Source: Flavobacterium limnophilum
GTDB taxonomy: Bacteria; Bacteroidota; Bacteroidia; Flavobacteriales; Flavobacteriaceae
Assembly (NCBI RefSeq): GCF_027111315.2
Contig: NZ_CP114289.2
Location: 1,426,001-1,490,000 of the forward strand
DNA: 64,000 nucleotides
Direction: 5' to 3'
Both the position numbers and the translations under genes were made by a program. This document shows, in pieces, positions 16,819-26,711 of this stretch. Below the pieces are notes generated by a model. That model was not told where the DNA came from. It did not search any database and saw only the letters and a list, made by a program, of their open reading frames with translations. The number at the start of each line of letters is the position of its first letter. Position 1 is the stretch's first letter.

Positions 16819-18468
16819 TTATTTCCCCTTCACCACCTCCACATAAAAATTCTCATCCACTTCCAGTTTTAAATCTTTAGGCGTTTTTAGCATAATAATC
16901 CATTCTGTTTGAGGGGTTAGCCATTGTTCTTTACCGTTTATGGTGACTTTTATAGGCATATTGAAATCGGGAACACAATTGGTCCAGCGATACTCCAAAT
17001 TGTTGCCTTGAACTTTATATTCGAAAGTCGGAATTCTAATATCTCTCAAATATTGGTCGAAAAATGGTTTTAAATCAAGTCCAACGGCTTGGCTTAAATA
17101 ATCCTCGATTTGTTTGGTGGTAACGGTTTGGTGGTAAAAAGTACTGTTCAATCCTCTTAAAATCGTTCTCCATTTTTCGTCGTCATTCACGATTTGGCGC
17201 AGCGTGTGCAACATATTGGCACCTTTGTTGTACAAATCGGCACCTTCCCTGTTTACATCGTATTGTCCAATCATTTGGCTTTCATTTTGAATCTCGTTTC
17301 GTTGTCCTCTTACGTATTCAGCACCGGCATTTTTTCCATAGTAATATTCCACAAACAAGTTTTCGGAATAACAGGTGAAACTCTCGTGAATCCACATATC
17401 GGCGATGTCTTTGTAGGTAATGTTGTTGGCAAACCATTCGTGACCCGATTCGTGAATAATGATGTAATCGAATTTCAATCCCCAACCCGACTCGCTTCGG
17501 TCTCTTCCCAAATAACCGTTTTGATAGCCGTTGCCATAAGTCACACTGCTTTGATGTTCCATCCCCAAATAAGGCGCTTCCACCAGTTTGAAGCTGTCTT
17601 CATAAAAAGGATAGGGTCCAAACCAATGTTCGAACGCTTTGAGCATTTTTGGAACTTCTTTAAAATGTAGTTTTGCTTTCGCCAAATTGTCTTTCAGCAC
17701 ATAATAATTACAATCCAAATTGCCTTTTTCGCCTTTGAAAACTTCCGAAAAATTGACATAATCACCAATGTTGATGTTCACTCCATAATTGTTGATGGGA
17801 TTGGAAACATGCCAAGTGAATGTTCTGGTGCCGTCATTCAAATCCGTTACGCTTTTTAAACGACCGTTGGAAACATTCGTTAGATTTTTGGGAACATTGA
17901 CACTGATTAGCATATTTTCCACTTCGTCGTACATGTGATCTTTGTTGGGCCACCAAACGCTGGCTCCCAATCCTTGACAAGTCGAAGCGATGAAGGGATT
18001 TCCGTTTTTGTCTTTGCTCCAAGTGATTCCGCCATCCCAAGGTGGATTTACCGCAATTTTGGGTTTGCCGCCATAAAACACTACGAGTTCTTTATCTTCT
18101 CCAATATTTTGTGGAGCCTCCAATTGGATAAAAAATGCGTTGCCGTTTCTTGTATATTTTTGCTCTTTGCCGTCTTGCGTCACTTTGTTAATTTCCATCG
18201 GTTTTTGCAAATCAATTTGCATTCTATTGTACGACTTCAAAACGGTGTAGCAAATGGTGTTGGAACCCGAAATCGTGCTATCGGCAGGATTTACCTTGAT
18301 GTCCAAACGATATTGCTTCACATCCCACCAAGCTCTTTCCGGGGTAATGCTTCCCCTTAAAGTATCTTGATGCGTGAAAATTTCTTCTTTATTTCCAAGA
18401 AGTCCTTGAGCTTTTACACTATTAGAAATAAGAAATGCAATAAAAACAATGGATATATATTTATTCAT
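16819..18468 (-). CDS. M1-family zinc aminopeptidase, secreted
   Basis: A 549-residue metallopeptidase with signal peptide (MNKYISIVFIAFLISNSVKAQ). The zinc site is HESGH at residues 339-343 with the third ligand Glu362 exactly 18 residues later (WIHESF), and the exopeptidase motif GMEHQ is at 302-306. The protein is shorter than PepN because it lacks the C-terminal helical domain, as in compact Bacteroidota M1 enzymes. It probably trims N-terminal residues of peptides in the periplasm. Confidence 0.9.
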   Translation of the reverse strand: MNKYISIVFIAFLISNSVKAQGLLGNKEEIFTHQDTLRGSITPERAWWDVKQYRLDIKVNPADSTISGSNTICYTVLKSYNRMQIDLQKPMEINKVTQDGKEQKYTRNGNAFFIQLEAPQNIGEDKELVVFYGGKPKIAVNPPWDGGITWSKDKNGNPFIASTCQGLGASVWWPNKDHMYDEVENMLISVNVPKNLTNVSNGRLKSVTDLNDGTRTFTWHVSNPINNYGVNINIGDYVNFSEVFKGEKGNLDCNYYVLKDNLAKAKLHFKEVPKMLKAFEHWFGPYPFYEDSFKLVEAPYLGMEHQSSVTYGNGYQNGYLGRDRSESGWGLKFDYIIIHESGHEWFANNITYKDIADMWIHESFTCYSENLFVEYYYGKNAGAEYVRGQRNEIQNESQMIGQYDVNREGADLYNKGANMLHTLRQIVNDDEKWRTILRGLNSTFYHQTVTTKQIEDYLSQAVGLDLKPFFDQYLRDIRIPTFEYKVQGNNLEYRWTNCVPDFNMPIKVTINGKEQWLTPQTEWIIMLKTPKDLKLEVDENFYVEVVKGK

Positions 18469-18600
18469 AAATTTTAAAATAAAAAGGTGTTTTTTAGCAA
18501 GTTGACAAAATTAAATTATAATGTTTTTTGGCTAAAATTTCATTTCGACCATCGGGAGAAATCACAGAACGAGAGCAACTAATGAGATTTGTTAATTCAT

Positions 18601-20031
18601 TTACAAATTTTCAATGAACTTAGTCAATAAATGAACACCATAAGCGGTGGCGTGTTTGCTTTTTGCAAATTCGTCATCGCCAAAAGCCACTCCGGCAATA
18701 TCAAGATGTGCCCAAGCTTTGTGATTTTCGGTAAAATATTCCAAAAATTTGGCTGCGCTGATGGCTCCTGCAACGGGTTTTCCGCTGTAGTTTTTCACAT
18801 CGGCAATATCGCTTTCGATGTCGGATTTGTAGCAATCCCAAAGTGGCAATTGCCATAGTCTTTCGCCAACGGCATCGCCAGATTCTTGTAATTTCTTCGA
18901 AACAACATCATTATTGGTAAACAAGGCGGCACATTCGTAGCCAAAAGTCCCCACCGCGCTTCCTGTCAAAGTGGCCACGTCAACAATATATTCGGGTTTG
19001 AAATTCTGGATTAAATACGACAAACCATCTGCCAAAACCAATCTTCCTTCTGCATCCGTGTCAATAATTTCTATGGAAGTTCCGTTGTACGAATGGATGA
19101 CATCGCTAGGCACAAACGATTTGGCATCTACCGCATTTTCGGCGCAAGGCACAATGGCAGTGACTTTTACGGGTAATTTCAAGTCGGCAATCAATTGCAT
19201 GGCCCCAAAAACGGCAGCACCACCAGCCATATCGCATTTCATTTGCAACATTCCCGAAGTCTTGATGTTCAAACCTCCGGTATCAAAAGTGATTCCTTTT
19301 CCAACCAAGCCAACGTGCTTGGTTTTGGCATTTGAATCTTTGGGAACATAATTCATGATGACAAATTGTGGTTCGTTTTCGCTTCCTTTCCCAACGGATA
19401 AAAATGCTCCCAAACCGGCTATTTTAGCAGCTTCAAAGCCTAAAACTTCTACCTCGAAACCGAATTTTTTTCCTGTTTCATTTGCCCAGTTCGATAAATA
19501 TTTCGGCGTGACTTTATTGGGGGGTAAATCGACCAAACGGAGTGTTTCCAGTTGGGCATTGGCAATTTTCAAGCCTTTGGTCACCGTTTCAGAATACTCT
19601 TTTTTGGAAAACAAAGACAATTCGAAACCGTCATTCAAGAACAGATGTTTTTCCGTTTTCTTGAAATGTCCTAAATCATAGGTTCCTAAATACAGTCCAG
19701 AAATAGTAGCTTCCACTTGTTCTGCCGTGAATTGTTCCGGCAAAACCAAAGCGATATTTGAGCAAAATGATTCCTTCTCTTTAGAGGAAATTCTTCTGAA
19801 AATGGTTTTCAAAGATTTATAATCAACGTCTTTTCCCAAGCCAATAAATATATGGGTACAATCGTATTTCTCGACCGCATAATGGGTGTCTTTTTTGCCA
19901 TAAAACACTTTTGAATGTACCGAAACTCCGTGAAATTCAATAGGAACCAGACTTTTTGAATAGGTTTCGAAAACTGGAATCAAAATGGTTCCTACAAATT
20001 TATCGAGGTTTTTAATTGTATTCGTTTTCAT
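18601..20031 (-). CDS. pepA: Leucyl aminopeptidase (M17)
   Basis: A 476-residue cytosolic two-metal aminopeptidase. The C-terminal catalytic domain carries GLVGKGITFDTGGLNIK, KCDMAGGAA and DTDAEGRLVLADGL, which supply the Lys, Asp and Glu metal ligands and the catalytic Arg. The M17 signature is normally NTDAEGRL, so the first Asn is Asp here (IIDTDAEGRL). The N-terminal about 150 residues are the divergent M17 N-domain. It likely completes peptide breakdown. Confidence 0.92.
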   Translation of the reverse strand: MKTNTIKNLDKFVGTILIPVFETYSKSLVPIEFHGVSVHSKVFYGKKDTHYAVEKYDCTHIFIGLGKDVDYKSLKTIFRRISSKEKESFCSNIALVLPEQFTAEQVEATISGLYLGTYDLGHFKKTEKHLFLNDGFELSLFSKKEYSETVTKGLKIANAQLETLRLVDLPPNKVTPKYLSNWANETGKKFGFEVEVLGFEAAKIAGLGAFLSVGKGSENEPQFVIMNYVPKDSNAKTKHVGLVGKGITFDTGGLNIKTSGMLQMKCDMAGGAAVFGAMQLIADLKLPVKVTAIVPCAENAVDAKSFVPSDVIHSYNGTSIEIIDTDAEGRLVLADGLSYLIQNFKPEYIVDVATLTGSAVGTFGYECAALFTNNDVVSKKLQESGDAVGERLWQLPLWDCYKSDIESDIADVKNYSGKPVAGAISAAKFLEYFTENHKAWAHLDIAGVAFGDDEFAKSKHATAYGVHLLTKFIENL

Positions 20032-20104
20032 TTTTTTTATTCTTATTTAAATCATTTCTAATAAAAAAAGTAAATATAATAGATTGCTGTTGAAAATAAA
20101 AACG

Positions 20105-20138
20105 AAACCCAATAGTAATGCGGATTACTATTGGGTTT
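20105..20138 (-). terminator. Terminator of the histidine operon
   Basis: A perfect 15-bp stem AAACCCAATAGTAAT / ATTACTATTGGGTTT (20105-20119 and 20124-20138) with loop GCGG, about 25 nt after the hisIE stop. The minus-strand continuation is U-rich (CGTTTTTATT). Confidence 0.85.
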
Positions 20139-20163
20139 TATATTTAAAACAGCAAGTATTTTT

Positions 20164-20763
20164 TTACTTCTGACGGCTTTTTAAAACATTAACAACATCG
20201 TTCAACTCAAATCCTTTGGCTTGCAAAAGAATCAAGTAATGGAAAAGCAAATCGGCACTTTCGTCCAAGAACAAATGATCGTTGTCGTCTTTGGCTTCAA
20301 TCACCACTTCCACGGCTTCTTCTCCCACTTTTTGGGCAATCTTATTGATTCCTTTTTCGAACAAAGAAGCTACATAACTTTTCTCGGAATCGGCATTTTC
20401 TCTACGTAATTTGATGGTTTTTTCTAAAGTTGAAATAAAACCAAAATCCGATTTATTTTCCGTTTGCCAACAAGTATCAGCACCCGTATGACAAGTTGGA
20501 CCAACTGGTTTTACTTGGATTAACAAGGTATCCCCATCGCAATCATTTTTGATATCCACCAAGTTCAAAAAGTTGCCACTTTCCTCGCCTTTTGTCCAAA
20601 GTCTTTGCTTCGAACGACTATAAAAAGTTACTTTTTGGGTATCCAATGTTTTTTGGTAGGATTCGGCATTCATATATCCTAGCATCAAAACGCTTTTAGT
20701 TTCGCTATCTTGAATTATGGCCGGAATCAATCCGTGTGCGCTTTTTGAAAAATCTATGTTCAT
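20164..20763 (-). CDS. hisI: Phosphoribosyl-AMP cyclohydrolase / phosphoribosyl-ATP pyrophosphatase
   Basis: A 199-residue bifunctional HisIE carrying out steps 2 and 3 of histidine synthesis. Residues 1-105 are the HisI cyclohydrolase with FYSRSKQRLWTKGEESGN and the zinc-binding C-x-H pattern PVGPTCHTGADTCW. Residues about 110-199 are HisE, with KINKIAQKVGEEAVEVVIEA-like text and the acidic metal-binding motifs. It is the last gene of the his operon. Confidence 0.95.
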   Translation of the reverse strand: MNIDFSKSAHGLIPAIIQDSETKSVLMLGYMNAESYQKTLDTQKVTFYSRSKQRLWTKGEESGNFLNLVDIKNDCDGDTLLIQVKPVGPTCHTGADTCWQTENKSDFGFISTLEKTIKLRRENADSEKSYVASLFEKGINKIAQKVGEEAVEVVIEAKDDNDHLFLDESADLLFHYLILLQAKGFELNDVVNVLKSRQK

Positions 20764-20770
20764 AATTTAA

Positions 20771-20798
20771 AGTTAGAAGTTAGAAGTTAGAAGTTAGA
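20771..20798. repeat. Tandem heptamer repeat AGTTAGA x4 between hisF and hisIE
   Basis: Four exact contiguous copies of AGTTAGA, then decayed copies (AGTTGCAG, AGTTGAAG), fill the hisF-hisIE gap. The same heptamer reappears three times at 22365-22385. Units are adjacent with no spacers. Confidence 0.9.
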
Positions 20799-20838
20799 AG
20801 TTGCAGAGTTGAAGTTTTAAACTTCGTACCTTATACTT

Positions 20839-21594
20839 CTAAATTCGTACCTCAATATTATTATTTTTTAATTCTTTTTTCAATGTCTTGATTTCAATTT
20901 CCTTGAAATGGAATACGCTTGCCGCCAAAGCTGCATCGGCTTTTCCTTCGACAAAGGTATCTACAAAATGTTGAATATTTCCTGCTCCACCCGAAGCAAT
21001 TATCGGAATATTTACCAATTCCGACAATTTCGCCAAAGCTTCGTTTGCAAATCCGTTTTTGGTTCCGTCGTGATTCATTGAGGTGAACAAGATTTCCCCT
21101 GCACCACGTTGTTCGACTTCTTGTGCCCAATCAAATAATCTAATTTCAGTTGGCACCTTTCCTCCTACCAAATGTACCATCCATTCTCCGTCTATTTGCT
21201 TGGCATCAATCGCCACAACCACACATTGGCTTCCGAATTTTTGTGCCAAATCATTAATCAGTTGCGGATTTTTAACCGCCGATGAATTAATGGAAACCTT
21301 GTCGGCACCGTTTTGCAACAGTACTTCCACATCTGAAACTGCCGAAATTCCACCACCTACGGTAAACGGAATATTGATGGTGGCTGCTACTTTTCGCACC
21401 AAATCAACCAAAGTTCTTCTGCGTTCTTCCGTTGCCGAAATATCCAGGAAAACTAATTCGTCAGCACCTTCATCCGAATAGATTTTGGCCAATTCCACAG
21501 GATCGCCTGCATCGCGCAAATCTACGAAATTAACGCCTTTAACGGTGCGACCATTTTTGATGTCGAGGCAAGGGATTATTCTTTTTGTTAGCAT
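20839..21594 (-). CDS. hisF: Imidazole glycerol phosphate synthase, cyclase subunit
   Basis: A 251-residue TIM barrel. It has [17 protein letters not shown] (Asp11 region), [13 protein letters not shown] phosphate site ([10 protein letters not shown]), VVAIDAK (second catalytic Asp) and IIASGGAG near the end. With HisH it turns PRFAR plus ammonia into IGP and AICAR. It sits between hisA and hisI in the operon. Confidence 0.96.
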   Translation of the reverse strand: MLTKRIIPCLDIKNGRTVKGVNFVDLRDAGDPVELAKIYSDEGADELVFLDISATEERRRTLVDLVRKVAATINIPFTVGGGISAVSDVEVLLQNGADKVSINSSAVKNPQLINDLAQKFGSQCVVVAIDAKQIDGEWMVHLVGGKVPTEIRLFDWAQEVEQRGAGEILFTSMNHDGTKNGFANEALAKLSELVNIPIIASGGAGNIQHFVDTFVEGKADAALAASVFHFKEIEIKTLKKELKNNNIEVRI

Positions 21595-21616
21595 TTTTAT
21601 TTTTTTATTTCTGTAC

Positions 21617-21636
21617 AGACGCGATTAATCGCGTCT
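21617..21636. repeat. Perfect 20-bp palindrome between hisA and hisF
   Basis: AGACGCGATTAATCGCGTCT is a perfect palindrome flanked by TAC and TAC (GTAC on the left, CTAC on the right). GC-rich palindromes of this wording are dispersed in other bacteria, which suggests a REP-like element rather than an operator. Confidence 0.85.
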
Positions 21637-22359
21637 CTACGATATAATATATTTTTCCAATTGTTTCAACGAAATTCTTCCTTCGTAAATAGCCTTTCCA
21701 ATTATCGTTCCTTCACAACCCAATTCGGCTAATTTAGGCAATTCGTCAAAGGTGGAAATCCCTCCAGATGCGATTAATTTTATGCCACTGGCTTCCGCCA
21801 ATATTTTAGCGTACAAATCAAAACTTGGTCCTTCGAGCATTCCGTCTTTGGCAATATCGGTGCAAATTACGTACTGAATTCCTTTAGACTGATAATCTTG
21901 AATAAACGGAACCAAATCTTCATTCGAATCTTCCAACCATCCTGAAACAGCTACTTTTTCGTTATTGGCATCGGCTCCCAAAATAATTTTGTCCGAACCG
22001 TATTCAGCAATCCATTTCTCGAAAATTACCCTGTTTTTCACGGCGATACTTCCACCCGTGATTTGGTTTGCACCCGATTCAAATGCAATTTTCAAATCGG
22101 AATCGGCTTTTAATCCACCACCAAAATCAATTTTTAATTTGGTTTGTGAAGCAATTTGTTCCAATATTTTGTAATTGACGATTTTGCTTGATTTTGCTCC
22201 ATCCAAATCCACCAAATGCAAATATTCGATTCCGTGTGCTTCGAATGATTTCGCCACTTCCAGCGGATTTTCGTTGTATATGATTTTGGTATTGTAATCA
22301 CCTTTGGACAAGCGAACACATTTTCCTTCGATGATGTCTATTGCAGGTATTATTCTCAT
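21637..22359 (-). CDS. hisA: ProFAR isomerase
   Basis: A 240-residue TIM barrel for step 4 of histidine synthesis. The start [21 protein letters not shown] carries the catalytic Asp8, VDLDGAK and IDFGGGLK are the phosphate-binding loops, and [10 protein letters not shown] supplies the second catalytic Asp. The paralogy with HisF is evident. Confidence 0.96.
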   Translation of the reverse strand: MRIIPAIDIIEGKCVRLSKGDYNTKIIYNENPLEVAKSFEAHGIEYLHLVDLDGAKSSKIVNYKILEQIASQTKLKIDFGGGLKADSDLKIAFESGANQITGGSIAVKNRVIFEKWIAEYGSDKIILGADANNEKVAVSGWLEDSNEDLVPFIQDYQSKGIQYVICTDIAKDGMLEGPSFDLYAKILAEASGIKLIASGGISTFDELPKLAELGCEGTIIGKAIYEGRISLKQLEKYIIS

Positions 22360-22364
22360 TGTAA

Positions 22365-22385
22365 AGTTAGAAGTTAGAAGTTAGA
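22365..22385. repeat. Tandem heptamer repeat AGTTAGA x3 overlapping the hisH stop
   Basis: Three exact AGTTAGA copies fill the hisH-hisA gap and run into the hisH 3' end: the hisH stop codon (22367-22369) and the last codons (TSNF) are encoded by the repeat. Confidence 0.85.
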
Positions 22386-22960
22386 AGTAGGAAGTTTTTG
22401 AGAATTTGTTCTCCAACATCACCACTTTTTTCAGGGTGAAATTGAGTTCCATAGAAATTATCATTTTCTAAAGCTGACGAATATTCCAGTTCATAATTGG
22501 TTGTCGCAATGGTTTCGGCGCAAAGAGGAGCATAAAAACTATGTACTAAATACATATATTCGTCTTCGGCAATTCCTTTGAACAAATCCGATTTCAAATT
22601 GTAAATATTATTCCAGCCCATTTGTGGTACTTTCACTTTGGATGAAAATTTTACAACATCCACATCAAAAATACCCAATCCTTTGGTGTCTCCTTCTTCG
22701 GAATGGTTGCACATCAACTGCATTCCCAAACAAATCCCAAAAACGGGTTGTTTCAACGTAGGAATCAAAACATCCAAACCGCTTTCCTGAAGCATTTTCA
22801 TAGCATAACTTGCTTCTCCCACTCCTGGAAAAATTACTTTGTCCGCCGCTTTTATTTCGTCAGGATTGTTGCTCAAAACCGCTTTGTATCCCAATCTTTC
22901 GATGGCAAACATAATGCTTTGAATGTTTCCTGCTCCGTAATTTATGATTACTATTTTCAT
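22367..22960 (-). CDS. hisH: Imidazole glycerol phosphate synthase, glutaminase subunit
   Basis: A 197-residue class I glutamine amidotransferase supplying ammonia to HisF. The nucleophile Cys is in [10 protein letters not shown], and the His-Glu pair is in [10 protein letters not shown]. The start [14 protein letters not shown] is typical. The last residues are coded by a tandem heptamer repeat that also supplies the stop, so the natural C-terminus may have been reshaped by repeat growth. Confidence 0.95.
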   Translation of the reverse strand: MKIVIINYGAGNIQSIMFAIERLGYKAVLSNNPDEIKAADKVIFPGVGEASYAMKMLQESGLDVLIPTLKQPVFGICLGMQLMCNHSEEGDTKGLGIFDVDVVKFSSKVKVPQMGWNNIYNLKSDLFKGIAEDEYMYLVHSFYAPLCAETIATTNYELEYSSALENDNFYGTQFHPEKSGDVGEQILKNFLLLTSNF

Positions 22961-22975
22961 TGTTTTTTTTAGTTG

Positions 22976-23037
22976 GAAGTTAGAAGTTGGGAGTTGGAAG
23001 AAGCATATTTTACTTCAAGCTTCCAACTCCAAGCTTC
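22976..23037. repeat. Inverted and direct GTTGGAAG repeats between hisB and hisH
   Basis: Decayed direct copies of GTTGGAAG/GTTAGAAG precede a perfect 11-bp inverted repeat GGAGTTGGAAG (22990-23000) / CTTCCAACTCC (23020-23030). The whole hisB-hisH gap is made of this sequence. Confidence 0.8.
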
Positions 23038-23042
23038 CTACT

Positions 23043-24179
23043 TTATAGCATTCCTTTCGTGCTTGGCAAAATCATTTTCTCAGTATCTCGCTTCACAGCT
23101 ACTTTTATTGCTTTGGCGAAAGCCTTGAAAATCGCTTCGATTTTGTGGTGCTCGTTGGTTCCTTCCGCTTTGATGTTGATGTTGGCTTTGGCTCCATCCG
23201 AAAAGGATTTGAAGAAATGATAGAACATTTCTGTTGGCATTTTGCCCACCATTTCGCGTTTGAATTCGGTTTCCCAGATCAACCAGTTTCTGCCTCCAAA
23301 ATCTATGGCTACTTGTGACAAGCAATCGTCCATTGGCAAACAAAAACCGTAACGTTCGATTCCTAATTTATTTCCCAATGCTTTCGAAAAAACTTCTCCC
23401 AAAGCAATCGCCGTGTCTTCAATCGTGTGGTGTTCATCGACTTCCAAATCACCTTTTACGATGATTTCCAAGTCCATTTGTCCGTGACGCGCGATTTGAT
23501 CTAACATATGGTCGAAAAAAGCAATTCCAGTATCGATTTTACTTTTCCCTGTTCCATCAAGGTTTAAGTTGATGTAAATATCTGTTTCGTGCGTTTTTCT
23601 AGTGATAGAAGCTGTACGTTCTTCCAGTTTCAAAAATTCATAAATCGTTTTCCATTCTGTAGTTTGCAAAGCAATAACAGCATCCAATTCGTGTCTTTTT
23701 GAAGAGATTTCATCACTTCCCAATTCTTCATCATTACTTATAAAAATGGCTTTTGAACCCAAGTTCTTAGCCAATTCCACGTCGGTGATTCGGTCTCCGA
23801 TTACGAATGAATTCTCTAAATCGTATTCTGGATTGTTGATGTATTTCGTCAACATTGCGGTTCCTGGCTTGCGGGTTGGCACATTTTCGTGAGGAAAAGT
23901 TTTGTCAATCAAAACATCACTAAAAACAACACCTTCATTTTCGAAAGCTTTCATTACCAAATTATGTACCGGCCAAAAGTTGGCTTCAGGATGCGAATCT
24001 GTTCCTAAACCATCTTGATTGGTTACCATAACCAATTCGAAATCCAATTCGGTTGCAATTTTCCCTAGATATTGAAAAGCTTTTGGATAGAATTCCAATT
24101 TTTCGAAACTGTCCAATTGATAGTCATTTGGTTCCAAAACCATTGTTCCGTCGCGGTCTATAAAAAGTATTTTTTTCAT
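23043..24179 (-). CDS. hisB: Histidinol-phosphatase / IGP dehydratase
   Basis: A 378-residue bifunctional HisB. Residues 1-165 form the HAD phosphatase with the nucleophile motif FIDRDGTM (Asp8, Asp10) and [12 protein letters not shown]. Residues about 185-378 form IGP dehydratase with the manganese-binding [13 protein letters not shown] and [15 protein letters not shown]. The fused form is the same as in enterobacteria. It is separated from hisC by one base. Confidence 0.96.
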   Translation of the reverse strand: MKKILFIDRDGTMVLEPNDYQLDSFEKLEFYPKAFQYLGKIATELDFELVMVTNQDGLGTDSHPEANFWPVHNLVMKAFENEGVVFSDVLIDKTFPHENVPTRKPGTAMLTKYINNPEYDLENSFVIGDRITDVELAKNLGSKAIFISNDEELGSDEISSKRHELDAVIALQTTEWKTIYEFLKLEERTASITRKTHETDIYINLNLDGTGKSKIDTGIAFFDHMLDQIARHGQMDLEIIVKGDLEVDEHHTIEDTAIALGEVFSKALGNKLGIERYGFCLPMDDCLSQVAIDFGGRNWLIWETEFKREMVGKMPTEMFYHFFKSFSDGAKANINIKAEGTNEHHKIEAIFKAFAKAIKVAVKRDTEKMILPSTKGML

Positions 24180-24180
24180 T

Positions 24181-25233
24181 TTAAACTTTTATTAAAGAAG
24201 ACAAAGCTTCCATCAATTTTTTATTCTCTTCCTCCGTTCCAATAGTCAAACGCAAGGTATTTTCACATAAAGGTTGTGTAGTCCTGTTTCGAATCACGAT
24301 TCCTTTGGCAATTAATTCGTCGTATCTTTTGTTGGCATCATCCACTTTTATCAAGATGAAATTGGCTTCCGTAGGATAGATTTTTTTAACAAATTTAACA
24401 TCAACCAATACTTTAAGTAATTCCTCTCTTTGCGCAATAATGGAAACTATTTCAGATTTTATCTTTTCAGGATTACTCAATCTTTCCAAAGCTCTCAATT
24501 GCGTCAATTCATTAACATTATAAGGCGGTTTGATTTTGTTTAAAACAGAAATTACCGCTGCTGAACCATAACAAATTCCCAATCTAATTCCTGCCAAACC
24601 GTATGCTTTTGAAAGTGTTTGCGTGATAACCAAATTTGGATATTCGTCCAATTCATTCATCCAACTTTGCTTTTTGGAAAAATCAATATAAGCTTCATCA
24701 ATTACAACCAAACCTTTGAAATTTTGGAGTAATTTTACCACGCTTTCATCCAAAAAAGAATTCCCTGTTGGATTATTTGGCGAACATAAAAAGATAATTT
24801 TGGTGTTTTCGTCAATAGCCTCCAAAATTTTATCCACTTGCGGTTGAAAATCTGTAGAAAGCAACACTTCCCTATTTTCTACTGCATTGATATTGGCCAA
24901 AACGCCGTACATTCCGTAGGTAGGCGGCAATGAAATAATGTTGTCCACTTTTGGCTCGCAAAAAGCCCTGAAAATTAAATCCAGTACTTCGTCGCTTCCG
25001 TTTCCGAGTAAAATTTGGTTTGGATTTACATTTTTCTGCTTCGCCAAAACCACTTTTACGTTGCTTTGTTGCGGATCTGGATAACGATTCACACCATTTT
25101 GGAATGGATTTTCATTGGCATCCAAGAAAATCATGTCCGCTGTATCAAAATCCTCAAATTCATCACGTGCCGAAGAATAAGGCTTCATCGACTTAACGTT
25201 TTCACGGACTAAATTATTTATATCAAAATTCAT
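24181..25233 (-). CDS. hisC: Histidinol-phosphate aminotransferase
   Basis: A 350-residue PLP enzyme of fold type I. The PLP lysine is in [16 protein letters not shown], the cofactor-binding Asn and Asp are in SPNNPTG and [10 protein letters not shown], and the substrate Arg is in RLTIGT. The start chosen is ATG 25233 ([12 protein letters not shown]); the longer frame to 25296 adds 21 residues from repeat-derived sequence and is rejected. Confidence 0.95.
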   Translation of the reverse strand: MNFDINNLVRENVKSMKPYSSARDEFEDFDTADMIFLDANENPFQNGVNRYPDPQQSNVKVVLAKQKNVNPNQILLGNGSDEVLDLIFRAFCEPKVDNIISLPPTYGMYGVLANINAVENREVLLSTDFQPQVDKILEAIDENTKIIFLCSPNNPTGNSFLDESVVKLLQNFKGLVVIDEAYIDFSKKQSWMNELDEYPNLVITQTLSKAYGLAGIRLGICYGSAAVISVLNKIKPPYNVNELTQLRALERLSNPEKIKSEIVSIIAQREELLKVLVDVKFVKKIYPTEANFILIKVDDANKRYDELIAKGIVIRNRTTQPLCENTLRLTIGTEEENKKLMEALSSLIKV

Positions 25234-25263
25234 AGTTTCTTTTTTTAAGAGAAAATAGAAAAA

Positions 25264-25320
25264 AGAGAATAGAATATAGACTTTAGACCAGTCCATAAAT
25301 TCTCTTACACTCTATATTCT
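25264..25320. repeat. ATAGA-type repeat with inverted arms between hisD and hisC
   Basis: AGAATATAGA (25271-25280) is repeated inverted as TCTATATTCT (25311-25320). The 18-mer beginning at 25264 matches 17 of 18 bases of 55110-55127, next to the four-helix-bundle gene, so it belongs to a dispersed family. Confidence 0.75.
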
Positions 25321-25327
25321 TTGTTCT

Positions 25328-26614
25328 TTACTCTCTAATCTTGTTCAATCTCAAAGTAACTGCATTCTTGTGCGCCTGCAATCCTTCGGCTTCCGCCATA
25401 ATTTCAATCGCTTTCCCAATATTTTGGATTCCTTTTTCTGATATTTTTTGGAATGTCATCGATTTGGTAAAACTGTCCAAATTCACCCCGCTGTAATTCT
25501 TGGCATATCCGTTGGTTGGCAAGGTATGATTCGTTCCCGAAGCGTAATCACCGGCGCTTTCCGGTGTATAATTTCCAATGAAAACCGAGCCTGCATTTCC
25601 TATATTGTGAACATAAAAATCTTCGTCTTTGGTGCAAATAATGAAATGTTCCGGGCCATATTCGTCGATTAATTCCAAGGCAATTTTATCATTTTCGACA
25701 AAAATTAATTTGGAATTGGCGATGGCTTTTTCGGCAATAGCTTTTCTCGGCAAAACTTCCAATTGGGATTGAACTTCTTTTTCCACTTCGTCAATCAATT
25801 CTTTTGATGTTGAAACTAAAATCACTTGGCTATCGGTTCCGTGTTCCGCCTGAGACAATAAATCAGAAGCGATGAAAGCGGGAACAGCCGAATCATCAGC
25901 AACAATCAACAATTCTGAAGGCCCAGCAGGCATATCGATTGCCACGCCAAATTGGGTTGCCAATTGTTTGGCCACGGTCACGAATTGATTTCCAGGCCCA
26001 AATATTTTATAGACTTTTGGAATTGATTTGGTACCAAATGTCATTGCTGCAATGGCTTGAATTCCTCCCACTTTCAAGATTTTGGTCACGCCACATAAAT
26101 TGGCAGCATATAAAATCGCTGGATTGATGTTTCCGCTTTTGTCTGGCGGTGAACACAAAACAATTTCGTTGCATCCAGCGATATTGGCGGGAACGGCAAG
26201 CATTAAAACCGTTGAAAATAAAGGTGCAGTTCCGCCTGGAATGTACAAACCAATTTTTTGGATGGGTCTTTTTTCCTGCCAGCAATAAACACCTTCGGCA
26301 GTTTCTACAACAACTTTAGCTGTTTTTTGAGCCGAATGAAATTTTTCTATGTTCGATTTTGCCAATTGAATGGCATTTTTTAATTCTTCTGGAATAGTTG
26401 CAATGGCTTGCTCTATTTCTGAAGGAGAAACTTCTATGTTTTCAAATTTGGCACCGTCGAATAGTGAAGTATATTTGGCCACAGCCTCATCCCCTTTTTT
26501 TTGAACTTCCTTGAAAATTTCTTTCACGGTAACTTCAATATCGTCGATAGTTTGAGTTGGCCTTTTTAGGATAGCGGACCAAGTTTCGGGTTTTGGATTG
26601 AATATTTTGTTCAT
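25328..26614 (-). CDS. hisD: Histidinol dehydrogenase
   Basis: A 428-residue NAD-dependent enzyme for the last two steps of histidine synthesis. Visible hallmarks are YIPGGTAPLFSTVLM, GPGNQFVTVAKQ, the zinc-site text SQAEHGTDSQ and GPEHFII, and ASGTNHTLPTNG near the C-terminus. I chose ATG 26614 (MNKIFNPKPETW); the ATG at 26656 adds 14 residues that lie in the upstream repeat. Confidence 0.96.
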   Translation of the reverse strand: MNKIFNPKPETWSAILKRPTQTIDDIEVTVKEIFKEVQKKGDEAVAKYTSLFDGAKFENIEVSPSEIEQAIATIPEELKNAIQLAKSNIEKFHSAQKTAKVVVETAEGVYCWQEKRPIQKIGLYIPGGTAPLFSTVLMLAVPANIAGCNEIVLCSPPDKSGNINPAILYAANLCGVTKILKVGGIQAIAAMTFGTKSIPKVYKIFGPGNQFVTVAKQLATQFGVAIDMPAGPSELLIVADDSAVPAFIASDLLSQAEHGTDSQVILVSTSKELIDEVEKEVQSQLEVLPRKAIAEKAIANSKLIFVENDKIALELIDEYGPEHFIICTKDEDFYVHNIGNAGSVFIGNYTPESAGDYASGTNHTLPTNGYAKNYSGVNLDSFTKSMTFQKISEKGIQNIGKAIEIMAEAEGLQAHKNAVTLRLNKIRE

Positions 26615-26623
26615 CTTTTTAAA

Positions 26624-26667
26624 TTTAACCGCAAAGTTTGCAAAGGTTTTTCGCAAAGTTTACAAAG
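26624..26667. repeat. CGCAAAGTTT direct repeat between hisG and hisD
   Basis: Two imperfect copies of CGCAAAGTTTGCAAAG stand in tandem in the hisG-hisD gap, followed by TACGAAG-like repeats reaching the hisG stop. No promoter or gene is seen here. Confidence 0.7.
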
Positions 26668-26711
26668 ATATTTTGTTATTTCTTCGTATTTCTGACTTCG
26701 TAAATCGTACT

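Noticed and set aside
20771..20798. Tandem repeats in the his operon as a CRISPR array
   Set aside because: The units are 7 nt and directly adjacent with no spacers, and there are no cas genes.
25234..25296. Upstream start for hisC
   Set aside because: The extra 21 residues come from the ATAGA-type repeat and are not part of HisC.
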